Assembly: GCA_009774245.1 (NCBI GenBank)
Contig: VSNM01000094.1
Coordinates: forward strand, 1 to 17,019
Reading direction: 5' to 3'
Source: Lachnospiraceae bacterium
Lineage (GTDB): Bacteria; Bacillota; Clostridia; Lachnospirales; Lachnospiraceae
DNA: 17,019 nt
Position 1 is the stretch's first letter. Every line of letters starts with the position of its first letter. This document shows, one piece after another, positions 1-7,378 of this stretch. The notes below the pieces were generated by a model, which saw nothing but the letters and a program-made list of their open reading frames with translations, searched no databases and was not told where the DNA came from. Position numbers and translations under genes: made by a program.

Positions 1-56
1 TCAGTAATAATCTAAATTTACTTGAGGTATTTTTTTGTGTCAATCTCTTGACCTAT

Positions 57-788
57 TTAAAGTATACAGGAAGCTTTTTTATTCTTAATTCCAAGTTCCA
101 TCAGCCGTTTTGCAATCGTAGTCGTTCCATAGCCCTCCAGATACATATCATAAATCATGCGGACAATCTCCGCTTCTTCCTCATTGACAGTTATACTCTT
201 GTCCTCGGTATGATAATCATATCCATAACAGCCATTGAAACCGATTAATTCGCCGCGCTTCATTTTCATCTGTAATCCCATCTTGACATTCTGTGAAAGT
301 GACTCCACCTCTTGCTGTGCTAAGGAACTCATAATAGTCAATAACAGCTCGCCGTTCATATCAAGTGTATTGATATTTTCCTTCTCGAAAAATATGGCAA
401 TATTCCGGTCGCGGAGCATTCTCACATAATTCAGCGTATCTACCGTATTGCGGGCAAACCGTGAAATAGACTTTGTAAGTATCATATCTATTTCGCCATT
501 GTGGCAATGGGCAATCATATCCTGAAACCCACTCCGCTTATCCGTCTTTGTTCCTGTGACCGCTTCATCCGCAAATATTCCTGCATTTACCCAATCTTTA
601 TTTGATGCTATCTTTTGTTCATAATACAGTTTCTGTGATTCAAAGCTCCCTAACTGCTCATCATCATCGGTAGATACACGGCAGTATGCCGCCACCCTGA
701 TACGGTCAACCCTCAAAGCTCCCGTACTGCCCCTGTTCCTGCCATTCGGAACAATTTTTGTCTTTTGCAATACCTGTACTTCACTCAT
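57..788 (-). CDS. Truncated large serine recombinase (catalytic domain only)
   Basis: Site-specific DNA recombinase of the large serine family, which moves integrative elements through a covalent serine-DNA intermediate. The resolvase-type catalytic domain fills about residues 30-175: YCRVSTDDDEQ carries the likely nucleophilic serine, followed by TGTKTDKRSGF, the SISRFARN motif and SLAQQEVES. The start of the second (Recombinase) domain follows, ending in GYGTTTIAKRLMELGIKNKK. After this the frame reads a few unrelated residues and stops. Family members are usually about 450-600 aa, so roughly the C-terminal half, including the zinc-binding and coiled-coil DNA-binding parts, is gone. The ATG has a good GGAGG ribosome site 7 nt upstream. 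The abrupt change from conserved to unrelated sequence near position 75 suggests a deletion or insertion junction. It may make a protein but is unlikely to recombine DNA. Confidence 0.85.
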   Translation of the reverse strand: MSEVQVLQKTKIVPNGRNRGSTGALRVDRIRVAAYCRVSTDDDEQLGSFESQKLYYEQKIASNKDWVNAGIFADEAVTGTKTDKRSGFQDMIAHCHNGEIDMILTKSISRFARNTVDTLNYVRMLRDRNIAIFFEKENINTLDMNGELLLTIMSSLAQQEVESLSQNVKMGLQMKMKRGELIGFNGCYGYDYHTEDKSITVNEEEAEIVRMIYDMYLEGYGTTTIAKRLMELGIKNKKASCIL

Positions 789-942
789 ACAATTCCTCCA
801 TTCTTTTCAATAATCCGCATATTGATTTCTGTCAATCCTATATGGAAAATGACAGCTACAAAGAATTTTTCTTTATGAAGCATCCTCTGTATACTGCCAT
901 CATATCGGCAAACTTAAATATTAACGAATGTACCGAAAAATT

Positions 943-1092
943 TTATGCTGCATCATCAGTATTTTCCACAATCATAAATCTGTCTTTCAGTTTCCCCTTT
1001 GTATATCGAAACTCTGCTTCTGTAATACTCCCTTTGCGGTAAATTTTACAAAGAATTGCTATACACTTTGCATACTCCATTTCCCTTGTCAT
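943..1092 (-). CDS. Small SHOCT-like protein next to the recombinase
   Basis: A 49-residue frame beginning MTREMEYAKCIAILCKIYRK and ending ENTDDAA. An AGGAGGAG ribosome site lies directly upstream of the ATG. The pattern of a helix, then KGSITEAEF, then a second lysine-rich helix (TKGKLKDRF) resembles the SHOCT fold, a short oligomerisation or DNA-associated module. From memory, similar small proteins often sit directly upstream of serine recombinases in Clostridia mobile elements. It reads in the same direction as the recombinase 154 bp downstream and is probably part of the same element. Its role is unknown. SHOCT membership is inferred from pattern only. Confidence 0.6.
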   Translation of the reverse strand: MTREMEYAKCIAILCKIYRKGSITEAEFRYTKGKLKDRFMIVENTDDAA

Positions 1093-1557
1093 CCGACTCC
1101 TCCTCATTCTAAAATTTTCACTATCAACTTCTTTATTGCTACATTGAATTTAACAAAATAAACATCTCTGACAAAAGCGTTGACTCATTTGGCTTCCATT
1201 CGTATCCCATGCTGTCATTGCCGACCTTTAGCAACGATTTCTGTTTCAAAATCTGCCTGTGGGCTTCCCCTGCTCGGAATATTCCCACCCTTTCGGAAGT
1301 GTCTGCCTGCTCCTCTTTTCTACATAAGTATCTTTGCAGGTCTGTTGGCATGAAATACAGCTCATGAATCCGTTTTGGCGGATTATTTATCAATGTTCTT
1401 TTGCTGCTTCCAAACCTTCTTCCAATTTTTTCATAATTCGACACAAGATTTATCCACAGCATGATATAATTCTTTTGTAACCGCCTTGTCTGCCTGATGG
1501 CTTTAAGCGGCTACGCTTTCATGGATTTATGATACCAATACAGAAAACGGAAAAACA
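1093..1557. other. Decayed DNA without a convincing gene
   Basis: About 465 bp between the small SHOCT-like gene and the NLR-like gene. The only frame of note is on the minus strand at 1139-1462 (107 codons, starting MLWINLVSNYEKIGRRFGSS). It has no ribosome site and no recognisable motif. Protein-like stretches appear in other minus frames too, for example KLEEGLEAAKEH (around 1392-1433) and ADKAVTKELYHAVDKS (around 1446-1493), broken by stops. This looks like an old gene eroded by frameshifts, perhaps another piece of the mobile element that carried the recombinase. Confidence 0.45.
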
Positions 1558-1585
1558 TTGACAGAGACTTGACCATACATTGACA
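1558..1585 (+). promoter_or_regulatory. Three TTGAC boxes with 11-bp period upstream of the NLR-like gene
   Basis: TTGACA (1558-1563), TTGACC (1569-1574) and TTGACA (1580-1585) each start exactly 11 bp apart, separated by 5-bp spacers. This layout is typical of sites for OmpR/PhoB-family response regulators such as Bacillus PhoP (TT(A/C/T)A(C/T)A boxes with about 5-bp spacers). No good -10 lies 16-18 bp after the first box, which fits an activator-dependent promoter. The TAGAAT at 1586-1591 is at the wrong distance for a normal -35/-10 pair. The first TTGACA could alternatively be a plain -35. The link to a response regulator is inference. Confidence 0.45.
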
Positions 1586-1611
1586 TAGAATTTTTTGAAG
1601 GAGAAAATAAT

Positions 1612-3930
1612 TTGAGAAACCGACTTACCTTTGCAAATATAATAAGCATACTGCTTGAAAATAAAAAGAAAACATATCAGCAACACCAGCTTGTCCGCAG
1701 CTTATTTTCTGCATACTTGAACGATGAACTTCCAAGCAGTGAAATATATGCAGAAAACAACACCATGTACAGCCGCTGGTGCACCGGAGCAAGACCGATA
1801 CCTATGGAAATTCTGCGCATTTATGAGGAAAATAATTTTGAAGTCATGGAAAAAGATTTCCGATGCAAAATCATTCCGAACCTGATAAATGAATCACAGG
1901 CACGTTCCCAAATAGAGGAACTGATCAATGACAGCCGCAATATCATTGGTAACAAAACCGCAAATGAAATACTTGCACTTACCGATAATGCGGCATTTTT
2001 TACTGCCGCAGTCCGTTATGCCATTCTGTCAGATCATGAACACAGCGGCTTATTTTCACCCGATTTATCCGATACCATACAAAGCAGCCGCCTGCCCTCC
2101 ATTACAGAAGAATTTGTAGGGCGCAAAAATGAACTGAAAGAATGTGGAAAATTGTTACAGGAACACCCCACACTTTTTATCAGCGGTGTGGCAGGAATTG
2201 GGAAAAGTGAATTTGCAAAATACTATGCGGACAAGAACCGTAAGAAATATACAAATCTCATTTATCTCTATTATACGGGGGATTTAAAGAAAAGCATTGC
2301 AGGCATGGAATTTGATGATGATACCAGTGAAATGACCGAGGAAATGCTTTTTGACAAACACTATAAAATATTGAAAAAGCTGCACCATGACAGCCTTATT
2401 ATCCTTGATAATTTTAATATACTCCCGAAGGATGACAGCTTTTTCAGGGAATTTGCGCAGAATGATTTTCAGCTATTGATAACCACCAGATGCCGTCCCA
2501 CACAGTACCCCATTATGGAATTAAAAGAGCTGGATACAGATACCGAACTGCCGGAACTGTTTTACCGTCTGTGCCCTTCCGCAAAAAAAGATGCACTGGC
2601 TACAAAGCAAATCATACAAACCGTACACAGCCATACGCTGACTGTTGTGTTGTCTGCTTTATCCTTATCCGCAAACGGTATGGAAGCGGAAGAACTGCTA
2701 TATGAATTACAGACCTGCGGACTGAGTATTGCTTCCAGTGAAGCTGTTGAATTATATAAGGATGGAGATTACACTGACGGACTGATGGCAGAGCATTTAA
2801 GGAAACTGTTACAGCTTGGGAAACTGTCTGATCCCTGTCTTGATGTCCTGCGAAACCTTTCCCTGCTTTCTGCCTCCGGCGTATTAAAAAATGCTTTTAA
2901 GAACTGGCTGAAACTGCCCTCATTAAATGATGTGAATTATCTTGCCAAATACGGTTTTATCCATGATGACAAAGAAAACCGGAAAATCAGTCTGCACCCA
3001 CTGATAAGAGAGATTGTTGCACTGGAAACTTTACCGTCCGTATCAAACTGCCATACACTGCTTGACAGTCTGCATTGCATCTGCCTTGTGCATGGACTGG
3101 AAGTTAAAAGACCACAGAATGTGATCGATTCGCTTATCAGCATTACAGAAAATATTTTAGCAGACATACCAGAGGATTATCTGCTGTTCCTTCAGGATAT
3201 GTTCCCATATCTTGAAAAATATCTTGTGACGGACTATCTGCCAAAACTTGTAGAACGGATAGAGTATGTAATGAAACAGGATACGCATTCCTACTGCGAC
3301 AGGGCGTTGCTTCTTGACTATAAGGCAGAACTGTTTCTTATCAAAAATGATTATAAAAATGCCTTGAAGAAACGGTTAAAAGCTGTCAGTATCTTAGAAC
3401 CGTACCATACAGAAGATGCTGACCAGCGGACAGCAAATCTGCTTTCAAACCTGTACAACAATCTTTCCAATACATACCTGCTGATGAAAAAGACAAAAGA
3501 GGCTGCTGAAATGCTCCATACTGCTTTAACCATCCGTCAGGAATATGTACATCTTGGACTGGCAGAATCACATGATATGCTGCAACAGTTGTTGAACCTT
3601 ACCAATATGTTGATCCTCTCCAAAAATACAGATATTGCAAAACAGGTTCTTGCCTCCTATGAGAATCTTGTTTTGGAACATGAGGGAACACAAACTTTAG
3701 ATAATGGAGTCTGCCAGATGATGTATGGTGCGATTGCGCTTTCCGAGGGCAATGCTAAAGAAGCCGAACTTCATCTTTTATCTGCGGAAAATATTATTTC
3801 GGAAGTCATGGGAACCGATAACGATTATGCCAAAACTGTTTATTTGTACCTGAATAACCTGTATTCCCGATGGCAGAAACCGGAACAGGCTTTAGCATAT
3901 AAAAATAAATATCTTAAGTGTTCCAAGTAA
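1612..3930 (+). CDS. NLR-like STAND ATPase (NB-ARC-like core, TPR-type C-terminus)
   Basis: A 772-residue putative ATP-driven switch protein. The TTG start is supported by AAGGAG 8 nt upstream. Residues 1-150 form an unrecognised, mainly helical domain containing YSRWCTGARPIPMEI. The VGRKNEL entry motif (169-175) leads into the NTPase core: Walker A GVAGIGKS (192-199), Walker B SLIILDNF (261-268) and a sensor strand LLITTRCR (288-295). HSHTLTVVLSALSLS (about 340-354) sits where NB-ARC proteins carry GLPL. A winged-helix-like part ends in LHPLIRE (461-467), resembling the MHD switch region. Residues about 550-770 carry helical hairpins of TPR type, including KNALKKRLKAVSILEPYH and AAEMLHTALTIRQEY. 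In related STAND proteins the repeat end senses a ligand, ATP drives oligomerisation and the N-terminus is the effector. Many such bacterial proteins act against phages, but others are regulators. No known nuclease, protease or TIR motif is seen at the N-terminus, so the output is open. Confidence 0.8.
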   Translation: MRNRLTFANIISILLENKKKTYQQHQLVRSLFSAYLNDELPSSEIYAENNTMYSRWCTGARPIPMEILRIYEENNFEVMEKDFRCKIIPNLINESQARSQIEELINDSRNIIGNKTANEILALTDNAAFFTAAVRYAILSDHEHSGLFSPDLSDTIQSSRLPSITEEFVGRKNELKECGKLLQEHPTLFISGVAGIGKSEFAKYYADKNRKKYTNLIYLYYTGDLKKSIAGMEFDDDTSEMTEEMLFDKHYKILKKLHHDSLIILDNFNILPKDDSFFREFAQNDFQLLITTRCRPTQYPIMELKELDTDTELPELFYRLCPSAKKDALATKQIIQTVHSHTLTVVLSALSLSANGMEAEELLYELQTCGLSIASSEAVELYKDGDYTDGLMAEHLRKLLQLGKLSDPCLDVLRNLSLLSASGVLKNAFKNWLKLPSLNDVNYLAKYGFIHDDKENRKISLHPLIREIVALETLPSVSNCHTLLDSLHCICLVHGLEVKRPQNVIDSLISITENILADIPEDYLLFLQDMFPYLEKYLVTDYLPKLVERIEYVMKQDTHSYCDRALLLDYKAELFLIKNDYKNALKKRLKAVSILEPYHTEDADQRTANLLSNLYNNLSNTYLLMKKTKEAAEMLHTALTIRQEYVHLGLAESHDMLQQLLNLTNMLILSKNTDIAKQVLASYENLVLEHEGTQTLDNGVCQMMYGAIALSEGNAKEAELHLLSAENIISEVMGTDNDYAKTVYLYLNNLYSRWQKPEQALAYKNKYLKCSK

Positions 3931-3955
3931 AATTGATGCCAAATTTTATGACTAT

Positions 3956-4102
3956 GAAAGTTAGCGAAAGTTAAAAGAACTATAACATCTCCAAAATTAC
4001 AGAAAGCAATGTCAAAAACCGCATGAAATATCAGGCTTTGACATTGCTCTTATCGTTGTAGATTGCAAATTTATTATTTCGCGAAAGTTAGCGAAAGTTA
4101 AA
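3956..4102. repeat. Two copies of a 20-bp repeat built from the decamer GCGAAAGTTA
   Basis: GAAAGTTAGCGAAAGTTAAA occurs without mismatch at 3956-3975 and 4083-4102. Each copy is itself two near-tandem decamers, so GCGAAAGTTA appears at 3964-3973, 4081-4090 and 4091-4100, with ATGAAAGTTA at 3954-3963. The copies are 107 bp apart and enclose a 12-bp stem. Both lie between convergent genes. The second overlaps the target duplication of the insertion sequence. In the arrangement before IS insertion this copy ran into the stop codon of the Schlafen-type gene. It could be a protein-binding site, a recombination site or a small duplication. Confidence 0.75.
4005..4048. terminator. 12-bp stem between convergent genes, possible bidirectional terminator
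   Basis: AGCAATGTCAAA (4005-4016) and TTTGACATTGCT (4037-4048) are perfect inverted copies separated by a 20-base loop. The stem is 75 bp after the stop of the NLR-like gene, and before the IS inserted it was also shortly after the convergent Schlafen-type gene. The stem is AT-rich and neither side has a long T-run, so termination is likely but not certain. Confidence 0.5.
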
Positions 4103-4103
4103 T
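4098..4103. repeat. Target site duplication of the IS, left copy (right copy 5879-5884)
   Basis: TTAAAT at 4098-4103 is repeated at 5879-5884, directly outside the two inverted ends. The right copy supplies the TAA stop (minus, 5881-5879) of the Schlafen-type gene. The left copy ends the second 20-bp repeat. The pair marks a simple insertion with no later rearrangement. Confidence 0.8.
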
Positions 4104-4130
4104 CCTGGATTCTCGGAGTTAACATGACGA
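4104..4130. repeat. IS left inverted repeat
   Basis: Starts CCTGGATTCTCGG and ends TGACGA. It matches the right end (read inward) at CC.GGATTCTCG and TGACGA, with three extra bases between the two blocks. The transposase stop codon (4119-4121) lies inside it. Confidence 0.7.
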
Positions 4131-5735
4131 GGTTGGTACCTTCACTCCGAGAGCCTCATATATTTTTGCCTGCTTATTGAGAAGTTCTCCAATCCTTAAG
4201 GAATGGTTTGCATCTTCAAAGCACTCAATCACATCAAGCTCGTCAAGCAACTGATGCAGAGTGTAGTTTTTATATAAATCTGATTTTTTCATCTTATGGT
4301 CAAGATGAGATATCAGAATCAACGCAACAAACTCTGTAAAGATTTTTCCATCAAGACCTTTTTCAGATGACACCAGAAGCCTCCGCATATTAAGTCGTTC
4401 TTTCAGATTACCAAAGGCTTTCTCTACAACATCTTTCATCCTGTACAGATGCAAGGCTGTAAAGGCATCCATTTTTTCATTGGTAATCAAAGCAAAGTAG
4501 CCAAAGTAACGACGCGCCTCTTTGATGGCATCTTCTTTATAATAAACCTGACGTCCCCTCTTGGGGGTTGTCTTCACTTCAAAGAACTGGTCATAGGCCT
4601 TTTTATGGCTTTCAACATATTTGCCTTCTGACAGTTCTTTGCAAAGGCTGGCAATTCGTTTGTCGAATGCCTGCTCATCGTCAGCACCATTTTCAATGCT
4701 GTAATAGTAATGGATGTACATCCGGCGTTTATCTTTGATGACATCACCTTTGTACGGACGCTCCTGGGTATACTCCCACTGGACGCTGACCGTATATCCA
4801 TAGGTGTTGATGCTTTCGTCAAAATTTACAAACATCCGGATATCGTCATATACCTCATCAAGATGCTTCCTGATGAACTTTAATGACAGCTTTGTTCCTA
4901 CAAGAAACTTGATGTGGCCTCTGTATAAACCATTAATGTTATCTTCGGAATAGAAACCTCTGTCCATAACAAACTTGGTTTTGCCAAACCCAAGGATGTC
5001 CAGATCTTCCAGTAAATGTTTTACCGTTTTTGAATCTGGTATATTTCCTGCAAGCTTACGGTAATAAAATGGTAAGCCAGATTCTTCGCCAAACACCAGC
5101 AGGAGGTTCAACTGCGGAAGTTGATCATCTTCCTTGTTTTTTCCATACTGGATCTGAGCAAGCGTTTCAGAGTAACTGGAAATGCTGGTACTGTCATAAG
5201 CCCAGTATTCATCTTCAACACGGCGTCTGCCCTGAAGCCGGAAGAGCTTATTTACCTGATCATCTGTTATTGAAGCAAATAATTCACTGCTTCTGGGTGA
5301 AGTTATACTTTCACCATAAGGATGCTTATGGGTCAGATGCCATTTTTCAAAACGGTACAAAGGATTATTGTCCTCAAGTATCAGATAAAAGGCCACAGAT
5401 AAAAGCTGTTTGTATGTTTCGGGAAAACACTGTCTGAGATCTGCTGCAAGTCCAAGCTCATTAGCAAACTCATTCAGAAGATATGTTGCTCCATAATACA
5501 GATGTCTGGTTTCGACAAAAGGCTTTGGCCCTGTTTTTGCAGACTTTCCACTTGCTGATTTAGAACCTTTTTTCGCCCTGCCTCTTGTTGGAACGATGTC
5601 ACCAGTCTCAGGGTCAATCTTTCCTACACATATGCGTTTTGAACGGGACTGCCGCTTTTCTTTGTCCCAGTAATAAGTTGTGTCATAAGCATATGTAATG
5701 CCTGTGCGTTTATCAGTTTGAGTAACTATCGACAT
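4119..5735 (-). CDS. IS1634-family DDE transposase
   Basis: A 538-residue transposase that cuts and joins the ends of its own IS. The RNase-H-like core shows D181 in YWAYDSTSISSYS, D258 in FVMDRGFYSEDNI and E438 in YRMKDVVEKAFGNLKERL, the last matching the Y-(2)-R-(3)-E-(6)-K-type signature common to IS4-like groups. Between D258 and E438 is a long beta-strand insertion (about 300-400), as in IS4-related transposases. The N-terminal 75 residues are basic (RGRAKKGSKSASGKSAKTG) and probably bind DNA. The ATG is preceded by GAGGTG with a 6-nt gap. Length, end structure and direct repeat agree with IS1634. It appears intact. Confidence 0.88.
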   Translation of the reverse strand: MSIVTQTDKRTGITYAYDTTYYWDKEKRQSRSKRICVGKIDPETGDIVPTRGRAKKGSKSASGKSAKTGPKPFVETRHLYYGATYLLNEFANELGLAADLRQCFPETYKQLLSVAFYLILEDNNPLYRFEKWHLTHKHPYGESITSPRSSELFASITDDQVNKLFRLQGRRRVEDEYWAYDSTSISSYSETLAQIQYGKNKEDDQLPQLNLLLVFGEESGLPFYYRKLAGNIPDSKTVKHLLEDLDILGFGKTKFVMDRGFYSEDNINGLYRGHIKFLVGTKLSLKFIRKHLDEVYDDIRMFVNFDESINTYGYTVSVQWEYTQERPYKGDVIKDKRRMYIHYYYSIENGADDEQAFDKRIASLCKELSEGKYVESHKKAYDQFFEVKTTPKRGRQVYYKEDAIKEARRYFGYFALITNEKMDAFTALHLYRMKDVVEKAFGNLKERLNMRRLLVSSEKGLDGKIFTEFVALILISHLDHKMKKSDLYKNYTLHQLLDELDVIECFEDANHSLRIGELLNKQAKIYEALGVKVPTSSC

Positions 5736-5854
5736 GCAATCACCTCGTCATGTTTATACCTCCATCATAAAACATGACGATGAGTTAATCAAGTGCAAAA
5801 TGGTGGTTTTGTCAATAAAATTCAGGGAGTTCGGCTAAGTGTGGCGAAAATTCA

Positions 5855-5878
5855 TCGTCACGTTTTCGAGAATCCGGG
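5855..5878. repeat. IS right inverted repeat
   Basis: Read inward on the minus strand it begins CCCGGATTCTCG and ends TGACGA, matching the left end except for one base in the first block and the spacing. It directly abuts TTAAAT at 5879. Confidence 0.7.
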
Positions 5879-7270
5879 TTAAATAGAGTAAAATTTTTGA
5901 TTCTTGCTTCGCGGCTTATCCGGCATTGTCATTGCAATTTTCCCTTCATCCAATAATGGATTCAGGTAATCGCTTCTGAATGTGGTTCTGTGTTTTATAC
6001 CAAGAAACTTCATCATTTCATCTCTGTCTCTCGGTTCTTTGCAATATTCAAGCAGCGCATTGAGCCTTTCTTCCCTTTGAGCGGTTTTTTGAGCGGTCGT
6101 TTCTTCTTTTTGAGCGGTTTTTTGAGCGGTACCGCTCAATTTTTGAGTACCATGCCGATAAAACACAACAACAAAACCATCATCTGGTGTTTGAAATTCC
6201 ACCCTGCATCCCGCTTTCTCACAAGCATCCTTAATGCGCTTTAATCCTGTTGCAAAGCTTTCCATATCTTTAGAATAATATAATGTACGGGCAATTAGAG
6301 GATTTCTACGAATTGGTCGTTGATTTCCCACCACATAACTTTCCGGTGTTTTATTTGCGGGAAAAGCACCCGGATTATAGATTTCAATTCTATTTTTGAA
6401 AATAGTAATTTCATTACTCTGTCCACTATCGAACATTCTATGCCCAAAAGAATTTGTAATCGCCTCCCTGATTGCATCCAATGGAATTTCCGGTATTTCT
6501 TTTCTCGTCAAATTTCCAAACTCGACACGCCAATCCATAGCATCAATAATATACTGTTCCGCTTTTTTCTTTAATTCCATAACAGAACCGCTGTACCTTC
6601 GTATGTCGGTAAATGTCAATCGCTCATCAGATGCAAATTTCGCAATCTGCAATTCATTGACAATACCACAATCACAAAAAAGAGCAGCCCCTGCATTTAA
6701 AAGATAGTTTCCCTCTGTCAGCTCCAATTTATCCAATACAGTTTTTACATCGATGTCCTCAAAATCAATTCGTCCAGCTTCTTTTGCTTTCCTCAGATAC
6801 TCCGCAAAAGCATCTTCATTTACATCATCAATTGTATACTTAGATACTCTCTTCTCCCATGAATAGTCAATATTATCACGCTGACGTATCATAGAATCAT
6901 AAGTATCCTGATCCATAACAAGATCTTCGTCCGCTACTCTTATTCTTGGAACATTATATGCAAGATATGGACATCTGCTTCCTTCAAAGCGCACCAATAT
7001 TGTCTGTCTATCACCAAATTGCTGGATTGTTATCTCCGGATAAATGGCAGGTTTAATATGATTTCCAATTGCCTGACTTACTTTCCGTAAGGATTCATCA
7101 CTAATTTCCTGCCCAATTACCGTTCCATCATTTTTCACACCAAAATACAGCTCGCCGCTCTGGTGTTTGTTCAGAATAGCAGCAATAGAAAACATAGCTT
7201 CCTTTAGCTCACCGATACTCTTTTTATATTCAATTTGCTCTGTCTCAAAACCAATATTTACTAATGCCAC
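5879..7270 (-). CDS. Schlafen-type AlbA_2 / ATPase-like protein with winged-helix C-terminus
   Basis: Residue positions here follow the longer reading from 7279. The N-terminal AlbA_2 (Schlafen-like) domain covers about 10-130: ETEQIEYKKS, then SIAAILNKHQSGELYFGVKNDG. A GHKL-like region follows (about 265-370), with LDAIREAITNSFGHR like an N-box and GLKRI near 344-348. A Thr-Ala-Gln-Lys linker (384-401) leads to a winged-helix end (about 404-460). The layout matches COG2865-type proteins, often labelled RecG-like or transcriptional regulators. Mammalian Schlafen proteins carrying this domain cleave tRNA or rRNA, but activity here is unproven. The best start is GTG at 7270, 8 nt after AAGGG. 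ATG 7276 and GTG 7279 are in frame but crowd the ribosome site. The IS target duplication recreates the stop without changing the protein. It has its own promoter and may autoregulate. Confidence 0.75.
   Translation of the reverse strand: MALVNIGFETEQIEYKKSIGELKEAMFSIAAILNKHQSGELYFGVKNDGTVIGQEISDESLRKVSQAIGNHIKPAIYPEITIQQFGDRQTILVRFEGSRCPYLAYNVPRIRVADEDLVMDQDTYDSMIRQRDNIDYSWEKRVSKYTIDDVNEDAFAEYLRKAKEAGRIDFEDIDVKTVLDKLELTEGNYLLNAGAALFCDCGIVNELQIAKFASDERLTFTDIRRYSGSVMELKKKAEQYIIDAMDWRVEFGNLTRKEIPEIPLDAIREAITNSFGHRMFDSGQSNEITIFKNRIEIYNPGAFPANKTPESYVVGNQRPIRRNPLIARTLYYSKDMESFATGLKRIKDACEKAGCRVEFQTPDDGFVVVFYRHGTQKLSGTAQKTAQKEETTAQKTAQREERLNALLEYCKEPRDRDEMMKFLGIKHRTTFRSDYLNPLLDEGKIAMTMPDKPRSKNQKFYSI
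6068..6139. repeat. Tandem TAQK-coding repeats and an 18-bp palindrome
   Basis: Within the Schlafen-type gene, four copies of a GAGCGGT-centred unit encode two rounds of TAQKTAQ(K/R)EE, a flexible charged linker. Next to it, TTGAGCGGTACCGCTCAA (6122-6139) is a perfect palindrome that also codes for protein. Near-identical DNA units can slip, so linker length may vary between strains. Confidence 0.75.
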
Positions 7271-7286
7271 TATCATCACCCTTTAT

Positions 7287-7358
7287 CCATTGATATTTGA
7301 TATTGTACCTAATTTATCTGCGAATATCAATGGAATTCTGCTTCTTAATATCAATATT
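7287..7358 (-). promoter_or_regulatory. Promoter of the Schlafen-type gene with ATATCAAT boxes
   Basis: On the minus strand a -35 TTGATA (7325-7330) and -10 TACAAT (7302-7307) are separated by exactly 17 bp, giving a start near 7295 and a leader of about 25 nt. CCATTGATAT (7287-7296) and ATATCAATGG (7324-7333) form a perfect 10-bp inverted repeat, one arm covering the -35 and the other the start point. A further ATATCAAT lies at 7348-7355. This layout fits a repressor, possibly the winged-helix product itself. Confidence 0.65.
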
Positions 7359-7378
7359 CTTCTCGCAAAACAGTCATT

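Larger units (their letters stand above)
4104..5878. mobile_element. Complete IS1634-family insertion sequence
   Basis: About 1775 bp with a single transposase gene on the minus strand, imperfect terminal inverted repeats (left 4104-4130, right 5855-5878) and a 6-bp duplication TTAAAT outside both ends. Shared end words are CC(T/C)GGATTCTCG at the tips and TGACGA inside, with a different spacing between them. The word CATGACGA recurs inside the right end (around 5746-5754 as its complement, and 5766-5776), probably as subterminal transposase sites. The intact reading frame, ends and duplication suggest a recent and possibly still active insertion. Confidence 0.85.

Noticed and set aside
1139..1462. 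107-aa minus-strand frame as a real gene
   Set aside because: No ribosome site, no motif, and protein-like stretches also occur in the neighbouring frames, so it looks like decayed sequence.
1481..1493. 13-bp word CCGCCTTGTCTGC shared with 7926-7938
   Set aside because: A 13-bp match is expected about once or twice by chance in a window of this size, and the flanks differ.
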